DNA of 64,000 nt. It comes from Albula goreensis (taxonomy: Eukaryota; Chordata; Actinopteri; Albuliformes; Albulidae). Both the position numbers and the translations under genes were made by a program. Below are positions 12,403-42,298 of this stretch, one piece after another. The stretch spans positions 24,774,646-24,838,645 of the forward strand of contig CM040743.1 of assembly GCA_022829145.1 (NCBI GenBank). Reading direction: 5' to 3'. Positions within the stretch are counted from its first letter, which is position 1; every line of letters starts with the position of its first letter. A model generated the notes under the pieces. It did no database searches. It saw only the letters and a list, made by a program, of their open reading frames with translations, and was not told where the DNA came from.

Positions 12403-13081
12403 CAGTGATTCCCAATGTCGGTCCTTGGGGCACACTGTATATTCTGGTTTTTATTCCAACCACAACTGCAATCCCAAAATCTTAACAAGCTGTTAATTGT
12501 TCATAATTGTTCACGCTTTTTCATGACTAGAGAGATAATTGGCCATTATAGCTATGCATTTCATGAAGAAAAAGCTCCTATATTCACATTGTGTCATATT
12601 GCAGGCAATTGCTTAAAGACAAGTACAATGTTTGAACTCATATTAAAGACCATGGTGATTCTGGAAACACAACCACTAAAACTATCCAATTGGTAGATAA
12701 TGAAAAATTCAAAGACAAAGCTAATTATAATGAGCCAAACCTGCATTGTGTTATGAAGCATAAGGAAAAAAATCTGGAGCTTAATCATATGTTCAATGAT
12801 TTAAGGAGTGTACTGATTCACCCCAGTCTTTAATTTGATCAGGTATAAAAACGTACTCTTTTTGTGTATTTGTTTGCAAAATCACATAAACACAATCTGA
12901 ACATTGGAGCTTTTTCTTCATGGAATGCATAGCTATAATGGCCAATTATCTCTCTAGTCATGAAAAAGCATGAACAATTATGAACAATTAACAACTTGTT
13001 AAGATTTTGGGATTGCAATTGTGGTTGGAATAAAGACCAGCATACACAGTGTGCCCCAAGGACCAACGTTGGGAATCACTG
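12403..13081. mobile_element. hAT-type foldback MITE, 679 bp, with 8-bp target duplication
   Basis: The ends are CAGTGATTCCCAA and TTGGGAATCACTG, the CAGTGNTTCCCAA-type terminus seen in many hAT (Charlie/Ac-like) elements. The inverted arms are far longer than a usual hAT terminal repeat: about 170-175 bp (12403-12576 against 12905-13081) that match almost base for base with a few changes. Flanks are GTGTAGGG (12395-12402) and GTGTAGAC (13082-13089), a decayed 8-bp duplication as expected of hAT. The interior (about 330 bp) has no transposase-like reading frame. The element is non-autonomous. It lies between adcy2 and tent4a. Confidence 0.88.
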
Positions 13082-13399
13082 GTGTAGACTACTTGGTGGA
13101 CTTCAGGTAATTGACCAGCCTTGATGAGATATTCTCACTATTATAAATTCTCAATATCTATGAAAACAATATGTTACTATTGTTGTAATAGACATTCTTA
13201 ATGTCATAATAAATAATTCAGTTCTATTGCCTTAATATTTTAATGCACAGGGCTTTGGCTTTAAATACTGACCGGCAATTAAAAGTATGACTAATTCAAA
13301 GGATGATAGATTCTTAGCCAAATGAATATAACGAGAACACAGTTTAAGATAACATTGTGGCAAAGCCACAATCAATATTGAGCCTCCAATAATGTATTC

Positions 13400-13605
13400 C
13401 AGTGGTTTTCAGTTTTAGTCCCTAAAGAGCCAGTGTATTGCTGGGTTTTGTTTTCACCTGAATTTTCACCACAAGTTTAGATCCAAGAAACCAGGTGAGG
13501 CGAGTTAACAATCTAATCAACTACAGTTATTTGGTCATTAAGTGCTGACTAACAACAAAACCAGGTCATACTGTCACTCTCCAGAACTGGTAGCGAGGAC
13601 CACCA
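13400..13605. mobile_element. short hAT-like MITE, about 206 bp
   Basis: Starts CAGTGGTTTTCAGTTTTAG and ends GTAGCGAGGACCACCA, degenerate inverted ends of a widespread fish hAT MITE type ('...CTCCAGGAACTGG...ACCACTG'). Flanking 8-mers ATGTATTC and ATTTAGTC agree at six of eight places, fitting a decayed hAT target duplication. No coding capacity. Confidence 0.7.
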
Positions 13606-16600
13606 ATTTAGTCACTTATGACATGTGTATTACTCATCCAGCAAGGTTATATAAGGTTATCTAATGCTTATTTGCAGTCTTGGTATTTACCTCATCAGCT
13701 ATTTTATTTCAGATCCACAATTGCCACTGCAGAAAAGAAATAGGTGTGACTGGCAGATAATGTAATACTCTCATTGTAATTATGGAGAGAAAATCACTTT
13801 ATAGCAAATGGGAAGGGCTACACATATAAACCTCAAGAATTGAGTGTGCACCCAGGGAAGGCTGTTTTCAAATTGTTGTCTATAAAATAGCCTTAGAGCA
13901 TTCAAATTGACAGTCATTGCCATTCTGGTTGCCCGCGTTGAAAGAAAAATCCATCCATTAAATGGGATGTCGTTACACCGATGAAAAACATCATGTCCAA
14001 GGGTAACTATTGCATCTGCTACCTCATTCATGCTTCTTTGTAGTTGTAGCCACAGTAACGTCAGTGGGAGGCTGGTTAGTGACGTTCCCCTGCTTAAAGT
14101 TGCATGCTCAAATGCTGCATGACACAAATCAAGTAATACAGTGTCCTAATTTGGTGTCATGAAAACTCGCAGACCCTGGAAGTTAGCAGGCTAGTAGTAT
14201 ACCTCTTGTTTCAAATTATCTTGAATTCAATTGTTACATACCTAGCTTAACATACAAAGTTTTTAGCAAGTTCGAGTCCACCATTCTGACTTGCTGTCCA
14301 ACACTTATGAGGGCAGCAATGTCTTGAGAATCCATGTAAATGACAAGTTCAGAATATTTTGACAATATTGCTACATGAGTTTATCCTACTCTAGAAAGGA
14401 CAGGCAGTTTTGCAGAAATTCTTTTGCTGCTGCTAATGAAATCCCAGCTATCTCATTGACTGATGCAAATTCCTGTAAACACACTGAAAATATCACAGGT
14501 CTGGTTTTCACAATGCGTGATAACCCTTGAAATATCGCCTACATATGGTACTAAATTGCAGAGGTCTTGTTTAGTCAGTCTCCTGTTGTTAGTGCAAAGA
14601 AGCTGTGGCAGGCTCGAAACAGCGCATGAGTCTCATGTATCCGTTCTCTGACTCATGCTCTCATGCCCAGGCCTTATCACTTCACGTTTGTGGTTGTGAA
14701 TTGTTTTTGTTTCGTAATACAAGATCGTGCTTTTTTGGAAAACTGTAATTGGGCTCCCAAGCACTGCATTTGGCCAGCTGTCAAAATCTCATGCATTCAA
14801 ATGTGCAGACCTGGGGATAAAAGATATGTTCTACCCAGCATTAGACACAAGGCATTGTAGCATACAAAGTACAATCTTATCTAGGGATAGGGATTTTTGA
14901 GAATACACCAAAATGTGTTGAATCTTGGCCCGGATCTACAACGCAGCCAGAATTTGTAGTCTCCCAAGAAAGTTTTTAAAGACACAGTAATTAACATATT
15001 TAAAAATACAACTCACATTTAGTGTTGTGAAGGAGACATATAATACCATGGACTTTGTGTGAGGGACAGATGTCCAAACTGGCTTTTGACACCATCAAAA
15101 GAAATTCTCGTAAGAGATTTAGTTTGACTTTAAAAGCTTCTCTTGGTCCCAATATGGTACCAAATCAATCCTACAGCCATCCTAGATACGTAGCATAAAC
15201 TAAATGGTGAAATTTTAAGATAGACATGCTCAGACTGTTTAATTTAATAAAATTCCTTATTAAAACTTGATCATTTTTGTCTGTTTATAAACTCACAGAC
15301 GTGATGAATGTCACTCCATTCTAGCCTGATTGAAAATGATGATATGTGTATTGGTTGTATCAAAGTACAAACACAAGAAGTAATTACAAATGGCTTGGGT
15401 GCTGATTAAATAAACCACTTAATCGCTGCACCCATAGAGGCAATTTTATTGAAAAAGATAGCATACTGTTCTCCTCTTTCAAATGAATTTTATGTCTTTC
15501 CAAATCAAGTTTACATTTAATTTGAACATCGAGTACATACAGAGAAGAGAACAGTTAACATCTACAACATAATAACTACATGTCCTGAGAGAAATGGCCT
15601 TGTTGCATGTGGTTCTTTTTCTGTCTAAATAAATCCAAATAAATCTGTCTAACCAAGTGGAAATCACATGCTTGTTACAGTTGTCTACTCTCTTCATTGA
15701 ATATTGTTATGATCCACTCCTTCATCTTTTAAAACATACTGTCAAAGTACCCTTGGTTTAGTAAGCACTTAGTGAGTCAGTCTGCTTTCAAGGCAGAATT
15801 ATGCATTTTTAAAACTTTCCACTTGTCACTTTCCCATAAAACTATGCAAGATGCTTTTTGTGACAGTATGTATGAACACACTTTTGAGAAAGTCAGTGCT
15901 GGCAACATGGGTTTTATGTTTTATAGTATACAGATAAATATTTCAACAGAATTCAACGCTTAAAGTTGCCTGTACTTCTACCAAATATGCATTTTTAATA
16001 ATTCAGTCATGAACATAAAGTCAGAAATCAAAGAGCACCAATCTGGCTTTAAAATGTTGAATAACATCTCACAAGCTAAGTTTGGCTTTGATATTTTGAT
16101 ACAGCGTTTCTCGCTAACCTTTTGCAAAGTCGATTCAAACAACCACATCCATATATTTTTAGCACAGATGCTGGATGGGAATTTGTATATTTTTTTTCCC
16201 CAAATGACTGGAGTTCTAATCATGAGCCCGAACTGCCCTTTATGTGGGAATGGGGCCACATAGTCATCCCAATAAACCGGCTACAGAGGTGGTAGGTTGT
16301 ATAACCATAGAGATGTTACATAAGCCTTGGAAGTTAAAATAAGAAGCAGTTTCAAGGGAAAACACTGGAGAGCAAACAGGAGGTCTCTTTTTCTTAGCTG
16401 TGGAGTAACACAGGCCTCTCTTACACACCTGAGAGCAAGTAACCTTTTGAAAAGAGAGAGGTAGAGAAGTGAGAAGATGAGAGGCAGGACATTAGTGGAG
16501 TTGGAGACTGGAGAAGTGGGTGTGAAGCGTAGCGTCCAGTGAGGGAAAGGCAAGAAGTGAGTGGAAAGAGTCAGAAAACTGTATATCCTTGAGATGCAGG

Positions 16601-17859
16601 TGGAAGGAAGGGACAGACAGGGGGAGAAAGAGATTTAAGTAATGAACAGGTAATGGTAGGGATTTAACGCTAGCCTGAATTTTATTTCTTTTTTTGGTAA
16701 TAATGTGCATACTTACCTTTGGGTGAGGAATGTTTCCAGGTCATAGGAAAGTTTGTGCCTCTTCAGTCTTGCGTCTACTTCATATTTCATCCAAGGGTAG
16801 AGTTCGGAGTGAACTGGGTACACTACACTTTTAGCTAATAGCTGATAAGATTCAGTTTGAGCGATTTGATTTTACAACAAAAACAAGGTCAAATATTGCT
16901 GCACGCAGCATAGCCATGATTGCATGACAACAGCGTGTGCAAACGGCTGAAAATATTTTTTAATAATTAAAGAGAAAAAATAACCATAATGATCACATTC
17001 TGATAAACATTTTAAAATGACATCTTGGTCCTATTTCACAAAGTTAACCATAGTGGTTAGCCCTGTTACATTCTATTGTGAATACTGATGGCGTAATCAT
17101 ACAGATATAAACCATTATGACCTAAGTAATCACAATTATGAGGACATGAACATCTTTAACTTTTGACAAACAATGGTACAAAAACTAGACAACTGTACAG
17201 GGACTGCTCAAACAAGTGTGTGGATCCCTTGAATTTTATGTTTCTAATCAAAATGCTGAGCTTGAGCAGTGTTTTTCACTGATATTAAATAATGAACAAA
17301 ACCGAACATTTCATCGTATCTGTATTACTGCATTTTTGGGGGTTAAAGAAGCCGTTCTAATGAGTCACTGAGCAATAAACTTGCCTAAAGTACATCAGTT
17401 GACATCATTACATCTAATGGGACCCAGAGAGGTCAGAGGACCCCATCTCTTCCCTTTACCCCTCATAACATACTTGTCAGCCTCACTTTGATGTGTAATC
17501 CCTGTGATGATACGATTACACCTCTGGACCAGTGCCAGCAAACACTGTATGCCTGCTCTGATTTACTGCATGACTTTGCATTTGATGTGACTGCATTTAT
17601 AATAGTAAATGACACTGCACATCTTGCATCAACCACCAGCTACTGGCTAATGACTGACACTTGCAGATAACACTTTTTTTAATGTCGTTTTAACTGCAAG
17701 TTTTCATAATGCTAAAAGTCATTGGTTAGGCTGTCAAATTCATAGCTATAGTTGCAATCACCATCTTATTGCCATAGACTTGCGGGGTAATATGCTGAAG
17801 GCGGGACTATCGGTGCAGGCTATTCGAATAACACTAACAAGCAAGAACCACATGTTCGG
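13606..17859. other. intergenic, nothing recognised
   Basis: About 4.2 kb of A+T-rich DNA between the hAT MITEs and the Tc1 remnant. Open frames here are short and share no features with a known family. A purine-rich stretch occurs at 16430-16640. I see no exon, RNA gene or clear repeat. Confidence 0.5.
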
Positions 17860-18711
17860 ACACCCCTACGCACCCCTCCCTTGACCAAGAATCACAAAAA
17901 GTCGACTTGAATATGCAATGAACGTAGACGGGCCTCTTGGGTTTTATGGAGTGACAAGACCAAACTAGAACTGTTTGGACCCATGGATCAGTGGTATGTC
18001 TGGCATAAAATGGGCAAGGTATATAATAAGAGAAACACTATTCCTACGGTCAAGCATGGTGGTGGATCAGTCATGCTGTCAGGGTATTTTGCTGCTTCAG
18101 GAACTGGCAATCTTGACAGTGTGACTGGAATCATTGATTCATTGAAATACCAGGCCATTTCAGAGAAGAATGTGATGCCTTCAAGTATGTAAATTGAAAC
18201 ATGGTGATTATTGGACTTTCTAGCAAGACAATGATCCCAAGCATACATGCAAGTCAACCAAAGACTAGGTGAGGGATTGGTCCTGGAATGTCCATCTCAG
18301 ATCCTAGATTTAAGTCCCATTGGAAATCTTTTGTGGGAATTAAAGAAAGCAGAGACAGCACGGAAACCCAAGAACATCAGTGAACTGGAAGCTTTTGCAT
18401 ACGAGGTATGGGCTACGATTTCAACAGAGAGGTGTCAGAACGCTTGTGAACACTTTCCGGAAATGTTTATTGGAGGTTATGAAGGGTAATGGATGCTCCA
18501 CAAAATACTGACTTTGGAGGCAGAATAATTTTGTTCATAAACATTTAAGATAATGTGTTTTCTTTTGTTTCAACTATTAGTAAATTCACTTGAATGTGTA
18601 TCAATACATTTTTAAACTCTTTACTCAGCACTTGATATAGTTTCATCATTTTATTCATATGACCAGAATCTTTCATGTTAAGGGGGTTGAATAATTTTGT
18701 TTGCAACTGTA
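17860..18711 (+). mobile_element. Tc1-like DNA transposon, 5'-truncated and decayed
   Basis: The right two thirds of a fish Tc1/mariner element. Plus-strand frames give IPTVKHGGGSVM, AASGTGNLDSVTGI, then DLSPIGNLLWELKKAE and RKPKNISELEAF, the central and C-terminal parts of a Tc1 DD34E transposase (usually IPTVKHGGGS, SPDLNPIENLWWELKK, RKPKNI.ELE). The right end GGGGGTTGAATAATTTTG...TGCAACTGTA is the typical Tc1 terminal repeat, ending at about 18710 beside TA. No matching left terminal repeat and no N-terminal DNA-binding part is seen, so the left part is lost. The transposase is broken into separate frames by at least two stops (one after PSSM near 18190) and is surely dead. Left limit is approximate. 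Confidence 0.9.
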
Positions 18712-19855
18712 AGTTTAACATGAAAAATCATGCAGGAAACCACTGAATTCAATTATTTAAACTGCTCTTGCAATTCTTCGTGCAATTGGCCTCATCAATC
18801 AGAACAAATTCATCAACAACTTTTACCATCAACCAGGTAATTACTGGGTGTGGTGGGATAAGTGGATTAAAACCTCACAGAATCCACTGCCTTTGTATTT
18901 CATTGGGGAAGAAAACTGGAAGGCCTTGGTCAGGTTGTAAAATTTGTACATATTAAAAACCTTCAGGGAAAACATTAACACTTATCAACAGAGCAGAACA
19001 CCCTGAGACAAGCATGGTTAAATTCTACCATGGCTCTCTGGCACCCCCATGTGCACAGAGATGGAAACTTGGCTCCTCACATCACATGATGCAACTCTGA
19101 GGACCCTCAAAATGGTTCTCATCTGATGAATTTTTAACGTCCATTTCAGGCACTTTCAGAATGACGCCATTCCTGGGTTCCCCCTTCTTTAACCAAAAAA
19201 TAAATGGAGTCCATGAAGGAAGCATTGGAAAGTCCACCCCTGAAGATGGCTAATTTAAACCCTGTGGCAGCCAGGGGCAAGTAATTCATATTTTTGTGAA
19301 CTCCATACTTCCCCACTAGAAAGAGAGCTGTCATCTTAATCATCAATGAGCTAAGGCACATACAAAAGTTTTTCAGAGCTCGTTCATTTTATCCAGCAGA
19401 CACCATTATGTAGGAAATTAAAAATGCTTATATTTAAACCCATTTCTATAATGGATTTATTTCCCCAAGCATCATGTAAAAGAAGTTCAAGGAATTCCAC
19501 CCTGTCGCCTCAGGTTGGGTTAATGGTATTAGCCACTATTAAGCTGCCAGCCCCATTACATTGGATGTAATAGGCAGTTTCTAGTTAAGGTGAGCATAGT
19601 TCAAAATATAAGACAATGATTCAAGATAGATAGCTACAGGTAATACACAAGCACACACCACTGAAACAGCACACACGCACATACAAAATTCCAAGTCTAA
19701 TTAGACTGTAGTCTTCAATTCCCTAGGACAAGTCTTACTGTAACAGTTTCACTGTACTGCTGATAACATTTCTGTAGTATTGTACACGGAACCACAACAC
19801 AATTAAAAAATTAAAACGTGAGTAAAATGGGAAGACTCAAATACAAGCAAATACC
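18712..19855. other. intergenic between Tc1 remnant and tent4a 3' end
   Basis: A+T-rich sequence beyond the inferred tent4a polyadenylation site. No exon, RNA gene or recognised repeat was found. Confidence 0.5.
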
Positions 19856-19930
19856 AGATACGGTTGTTTTAAGACGTTTATTAAAAAATAATCAAAGAAT
19901 ACAAAAAACTTTACATAAAAAATGTTGATC

Positions 19931-19961
19931 AAAAAAAAAAAAAAAAAAAAAAAAAAAAACA
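19931..19961. repeat. A-run of about 30 (U-run in tent4a transcript)
   Basis: A long uninterrupted adenine run on the plus strand close to the inferred tent4a polyadenylation site. In the tent4a transcript it would read as a U-run. It could also be the tail of a lost retroposon, but no body is recognised beside it. Confidence 0.7.
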
Positions 19962-21560
19962 CAGTACTTCCTTCTGATAATACCAATTAAGATAACATCA
20001 TTTAGCCGGGTGACCATTTTGTTTTTGGTTGTTTGAGTGACGTACCATGATGGCTAGCTTTGTATACTTTTGTCCAGCATGTTTTAAAGACAGCAGCAAA
20101 AGCCAATTTAAAAGCCTGCATCCAGGCACAAAAGGCTTTCTAAATGCATCTATTCATTTATATTCATAGAGTGATTTCTCAAATGCGCTAATATCAGATA
20201 AAAACTTTGACTGAGCCGCCAATAAAAATTACAACTGACACCGTTAGCTGTTTTTTTTCTGCCTTTCACAAGGCTGCTGGTTATGTCCATCCGAAACGGC
20301 TATGAAACAAAACAATTTGTAATTTTACATTTCAGGGCAAGACATTTTTATTCAGCTCTGCCCCAAGTCTACCTCATAACGGCAAGTTCCGAACTCATGT
20401 GACTAATGGCTTTGCGGAGCACTTAAGCAGTATTCAAAAATGAAATGCTGCAAACGAAAGATATCAATAACCCAAGCAAACCCCAGATGAGTCGGTTTCA
20501 GTTCGACGGTCGCTGAAGATGTAGTGTAGATGTAGTTAAACCTTAATAAATAACAGTAGTGGATCAGTCCTAGTGAGCATTACCTTAAATATGTTCAGTC
20601 ATTGGCAAGCTGTCAGATTGTACAGTCCTTGATGAGATTTGTTGGATCTACAAAACTAGAACTTTGAGGGGGTGGGGGGTGGAAATGACCGGCTTTAAAC
20701 TTGCATATAATCTTGTTATCTTTCATTGCTGCAAGTCATCTTTTGGGACAACAATGCTTTGTAAATTCAGTTTAAGATTACATTATCCTTACTTCAAAAT
20801 GGCATCAAGCAATGGTTGTCACCAGAAGGAAATAGAAGGAAAACACACTTGCATAGTAATACCTGTATGCATCTGTAACAATTTGAGCGACAGCGGTGCA
20901 GTTTTCACACCAAATGGCCTACCTGCTGCCCCATGATGCAATACTGAAACAAAAATAACACCTCAGGCAACGCATACAGTAACGGAAGTACTAAGTAATA
21001 ATTTCTGATTAGACGGTGTTGCTCTTAACAGAACGAATGCATACCGCTACAGATTCCTGAATGGAATCAAAATAATTCCCTTTCTCCTAAGTCCGTTTAA
21101 CTGGGCACCCGCGGCAGTGTGGGGTACCTTGCATATACACAGGTTAAATAAATTCACAATGTCCATTCCTAATCCTCTGTGCCTTCATTCGACTCCCTAT
21201 CCCAATCTCCCCAACCCTCCCACCCTTTCCTCTGTCCCCACCCCCTCCCCTTTTGCATTTAAAAATGAGAACAAAGAAAATAAAATTACAAAAAAAAAAA
21301 CTGAAGTCCTGAAAAAACATCAGATGGTTCTTTCTCAACCAAAAGAAACTATGTGCCATCCAAAATGATCTCAGGATTACTGGGGGAAAAGGGGTATTAA
21401 TCCAACCTGTATGGGAATAGTTCAGGAGGCTAAAAAGGAGCACGGCCAGTAAAAAGCCAATGGGTTTTTTTGGCCGAAACACTGATTGGATGCTAATCAG
21501 ACACTCAGCATAGGCTCTGGTAGTTGACAGGCACAAACACATTCAGTCTCTCCCAATATT

Positions 21561-21615
21561 CACACATGAGCATGTGCGTGCACGCACACATGCACGCACA
21601 TGCATGCACACACAA
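21561..21615. repeat. CA/TG-rich simple repeat
   Basis: Interrupted CACACATG/CACGCACA units inside the inferred tent4a 3' UTR. Confidence 0.7.
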
Positions 21616-22637
21616 ACGAACAAAAGGTGATTAAAAACAAAATCTGCTTCGGTCAGGTTGTTCAGTAAAAGCAGGATGAGAGACATCGCACAGAGCGTCC
21701 GAACCGTCGCTCCTTTTGCAAGAGCTCCATCTGCTGGGGGAAAAAGGGAGATTGTTCCGCAGCCACGCTGGTTTCTTTCCCGCGTCGGGTGTCCCTTTCT
21801 GTTCCTGCGGCTCAGCGCTGCTCGTCGGGGAGTCAGTGTAATGCAACAGGGTTTCCTCAAGACTCATATACAACCCACTTAAAAACAGACTTGCAAGTTA
21901 TGCAATCTGGGAAAGGATTTGTAAACTTTAAACAAAATAAAAACACTACAAAAATAACTTAAAAAAAAAACAAAGGCTTGACACATCCATAATAAAATTA
22001 AATAACCTTATTTTTTGGAAGAAAAAAAAAAGTTATTGCACAAATGAGTAACAGTTTGTTCCTTTTGTACACTTGAAAAAGGTGAGTGTGAGTATGAAAA
22101 TGGAGGCAGCTTTGCTGCAAAATTGAGACAGTGTTGTCAAAAGGACAAAAAAAATGGCTGTGGCCTCAAAATTGGCCCCCACCGAAAATGATCTTTCCAG
22201 AGGTCAGGGTTTTGAACACTCCAGAAAGTCACCAAATGGCAACACTCCCACCTTTAGGTGTATTAACTTGAGGCGAAAAAAAGAAAAACCTAGGCAGAGT
22301 GAGAAAGTCTATATAAACAAAAAAAAAACACAAAAATACTGATGTAACACAAAAAAAAAAAAAAAAAAAAACAAACATTTACATCAGGACAAGTCGTCAC
22401 AGATTGATAAGCACTGAACGATAATAACCTGTAGGGTGGGCTTTTTGGGCCCGCTGTACAGGAAACATGCAAAGATATCAGAGAGTGGCGCCGCCGGCAA
22501 CCTGCAGCGTTAGATGCTGGTCTCGTTCCTCTTGTCGAGCGTTGGTTGGTTAAAAAAAAAAAAAAAATAAAAAAAAAAGGGGGTGTCAGAGTGGAGCTTG
22601 GGGTAGGGAAGGGGTGGGGTGTTGGGACAGCTTCAGC

Positions 22638-38785
<16,148 letters not shown>

Positions 38786-39120
38786 TCAACAAAAATTTTA
38801 AACAACCCTTTTATGCGAATCCTGTTGCCTGTTAAAATACACCCGTCAATGGACCTTGATGGTTCGCAAGTAATCCCGTTTTAAAAATAGAGATAAAGTA
38901 AGTGCTAAAAGCCCAAATCGAACGGGGACTACTCGCTAGTCCTCATAGAAGCAAGCTAGCTATAAATTGTGAAACATTCCGGCGATCCAATATGGCGTAT
39001 TCCCTTGGATCTGAAAACAAGCTGCGCATGTCCGTTGGATTTTAAACTATCGCCTGAACACACCCCCGTCTCTGAAACGAGCACGCGCAGTTATCCTCCA
39101 GAATCGACTGCCCCACCCTA
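38786..39120 (-). promoter_or_regulatory. tent4a: tent4a promoter / 5' UTR region
   Basis: CpG-containing sequence directly upstream of the tent4a start codon. On the gene's strand it holds CGCCATATTGG (a CCATNTT YY1-type core overlapping a CCAAT read on the plus strand) near 38986-38996, an NRF1-like half site TGCGCATG near 39023-39030, and a CACGCGCAG near 39083. No TATA box at a clear distance. This looks like a TATA-less housekeeping promoter; the transcription start is not fixed by sequence alone. Confidence 0.6.
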
Positions 39121-42100
39121 GTCTACATAAGGGCACCGGCAATACAGTTTATTTTCTAATGTAATTAAAATACATTTCCCGCATTATTAAAACAAATTCG
39201 CGTTGGCTTTCATGCATCAAGCTAGATTTGGCTGTATTCAAACAACATAGTATGCGACCGAAGCTGTGTCAAATGCTCCTCTCAATACAAGCATCACTTG
39301 TGGCACAGACTATAGACAGGAAAACCGTCTCCGATCCCAAAATCATTATTTCCCATTAAAAATTAAAAAAGAATGCTGAAAGAACACTGGCCAGCGAGGG
39401 CATTGGCAGTAGTGACGGGTGCGATAAAAAATAACCACATCAAAGAAGTCATAATTTTGTAATAATTATTATGTAAACCCTAAAAAACGACAAAAACGAC
39501 GTCGCTAGAAGTGTGGCAGAAAAATAAGAATGGAGTTCTTCCAAATGGGCTTTAGGTGGAATCAATCAGGAACAAGATTAAAAGTTTCTGCCATTTATGC
39601 TCTGACTGGTGGTGATTCCAGATCGTTGTTTTAGAAACTATTCACCCACAGCGCTAGCCTGTTGCCACCTCTTTGTACCAAAGAGGGTACGGCCAGTAGT
39701 ATCGTGAGATCTGATGCCTAGGTTACCCGAGTGCATCATCATTTGCTGAGGACTACATGGGAAGCTCACACTGGCAATACATATGGAATCCCAGATAGCT
39801 GTTTGTGCTGTGTAACTCAATACCAGTTGGTTGGCGGTGAATCATCTTACCTTCCTTACGGTTAATGCGATCTTAGTTCATTGGAGCAGGCCTACAAATG
39901 AACCCTCAGAAAAGAAAACCTAATTTTTAGTGGCGATTTGGTCCCTGCAAATTGGAGACACAGTTTTTCATGTATGACTGATTACTCTGTCGTAACTTAT
40001 TGGAAACTACTTCAGGATGTACCTACAGAACGTACCCCTATTGATAATTTCCAAACATTTATTTGTATTTCAATATATAGCAAAATTTGCTTCATAAAAA
40101 TAGAAGCAAAGCAGATTACCAAATAACACAGTTTAATTGGTAGGTCAAGGTACAAATTCACAAAGATAAGTTAAAACTCAAATCTTGAAGATATCACTAA
40201 TGTAACAATATTTTCTTTAGCTAAGGCATCAAAATTCATTATGGACCTTTAAATGTAGTAAAAATGTCTTACTTTTTAAAATTGAATGAATCCTGACTAA
40301 TCATATTGAGTGTTACACTGTAATATTTTTTCTCAAGCACAATGCTTTGATGCAGTTACAGAGTGTGTTTGGTATTTGCTTGTAATGAATGTTAAATATG
40401 TATCTGTCTATCTGTGTGCATCAACCATTCTGGCATCCATTCTGGCAGGATGTCAAGGTCAGAAAGTGTAATAAAGTTATCCCAAATTTTGAAGTATGAC
40501 TCGTCGTTCCAAAGTTTACATTAATAGCAGTTTAATGGCAAAGCCATACAGTATTTTGAACAGTCCAGGATAAGGAAAGGCAGATCTGCTACCAGGCAGT
40601 ATTGTGTGGGTTGGTTGGTAGGGTGTTGCTCCTTATTGAGGAGCAGGTCAACATGCTGACATAGTTACGCTTCTGTCACTAATTTACCAAAATGGCATTC
40701 AAACTATCTGTATGTTCTGCAATCAGGTCTGGGGTGCCTCATTGTCAAAACAAAAATAAAATAATAAAAAAACTGATAAGATTATTTCTAATAAATATAT
40801 CTATTTTTAAATCTATATTATTTCTAATAAACTAGAATCTCCTAAATCCAAAGTCATGAGAATTATAGCCATCTTTGACATACTTACCGTAATGATCCCA
40901 ATCACATCCTTTATAGTAAATTTAAGTTACTTCATGTCGAAATTTCTTAAGTGCCAAACTCATCACAAAGAGGATGAAAATCCTTAATGAGAAATTATTG
41001 ACAAGCACAGGGTTGTCCCCATGGTTAGTGGTTGGTACCCATGGTTAATGGTGATATACATGTAATGTTTGGTGTATTGTGCATATTTTATTCTTGATAT
41101 ATTATTGTATATTGTATTGTATTATTTATGTATATACTTTTTATACATGCTCTGGTGCTTGTATACAAGAGGAATTCCTGAAAAAGGCTAAAAAATGAAC
41201 CCGAACTGTATCTGCTACATATGTACAGTATGTGGTATGGAAGTCAGGCAAACATTGATTGTCACTGAAGTGTGTCAATCAACTCTTGTCTCACAGCCAT
41301 TGGCCTCACCCTATTGGTGCTGTATTCAGGCTTTGTTTCTGACCAACCGTGATTAAGTTAACTGTCTTGGGTGACCACCCAAGAGCACTGCTGCAGGTAT
41401 TGCAGTTTCCCTTTGCAAGACAATCCACCTGATATTGAGCATGTATATCTGAGGCTATACTGTATATTTTCATTCTATATAACTATATTTCTATTTTTTT
41501 AATTTAAGAATATATAACAAAAGCTGTAATGCTAAATTAGCATTGCAGTTATACATCAATTTGAGTACAATTATCATATCTTCTTAATCATATTTAGTCT
41601 GACATTTTTGGTATGTTCTTTGTAAGCTGTCCAGTTTATTAATTTATAAAGAAAAAAAGACTAAGGTAGAACATATCAAGGCCATACAACAGTATAACAC
41701 TACTATCACATCTGTGATTCTAACCCACCATCATCTCATCAAAGCCCAGTACCCTAAACACTATAAATTAGTTTATCGTTCTCAAATGAAAGGTTAAAAA
41801 TGAACTCTAATACCCGATATTTTTCATGTCTTCTTTAAATAATAGAGCTCTTTTCTACACTATAAATCCTCTCCAGAATTGCAAATTAGAATGATTACTA
41901 ATTGTAATCATGTTGCTGATAAGGAAAATGAAGCGACATCGGAATGATTTATTGAGATTGTTTATTGGGATGTCCTCTCATCTGAATCCAGCGCTCAAAC
42001 ACTATACAGACACTGCAAACTGCAGAGTCTAATCAGCAAATCAGAAGTCTGTGTTTTCTCCAGGAGAACAATGGACCATGTGAGATGGAGCTATGCATTC

Positions 42101-42298
42101 TCTGAGGCTCAAAAACTCAGCAATACCACTCAGTGCAGCGGTCACTAGGGCCGTAGGACCATCAGTGGTCCTCATCTGTGAGGTGAAAAACGGAAATGAG
42201 ACAGGAGCTAGTCGGACCATATCAGATTGTAGTCAACGGTTTCTCCTTGGAGGCACCCAGACATAAATAAGAAACCCAACAAACATTTTTGAAACGAG

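Larger units (their letters stand above)
19856..22637 (-). other. tent4a: tent4a 3' UTR and polyadenylation region
   Basis: Non-coding sequence after the tent4a stop. An AATAAA signal on the minus strand (complement at 19877-19882) would end the transcript near 19856, giving a 3' UTR of about 2.8 kb, similar in scale to mammals. In the transcript the region carries several long uridine runs (complements of A-runs at 19931-19960, 22351-22371 and 22550-22580) and a CA/TG-type repeat near 21561-21612. The exact end is inferred, not shown; earlier signals are possible. Confidence 0.65.

Noticed and set aside
12415-13066. Pair of similar open frames on opposite strands (93 and 75 codons)
   Set aside because: They are the two arms of the hAT foldback element read in the same frame, not genes.
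21144-21542. 132-codon minus-strand frame downstream of the tent4a stop
   Set aside because: Lies in the inferred 3' UTR and is made of low-complexity Phe/Gly/Arg codons from T- and G-rich runs.
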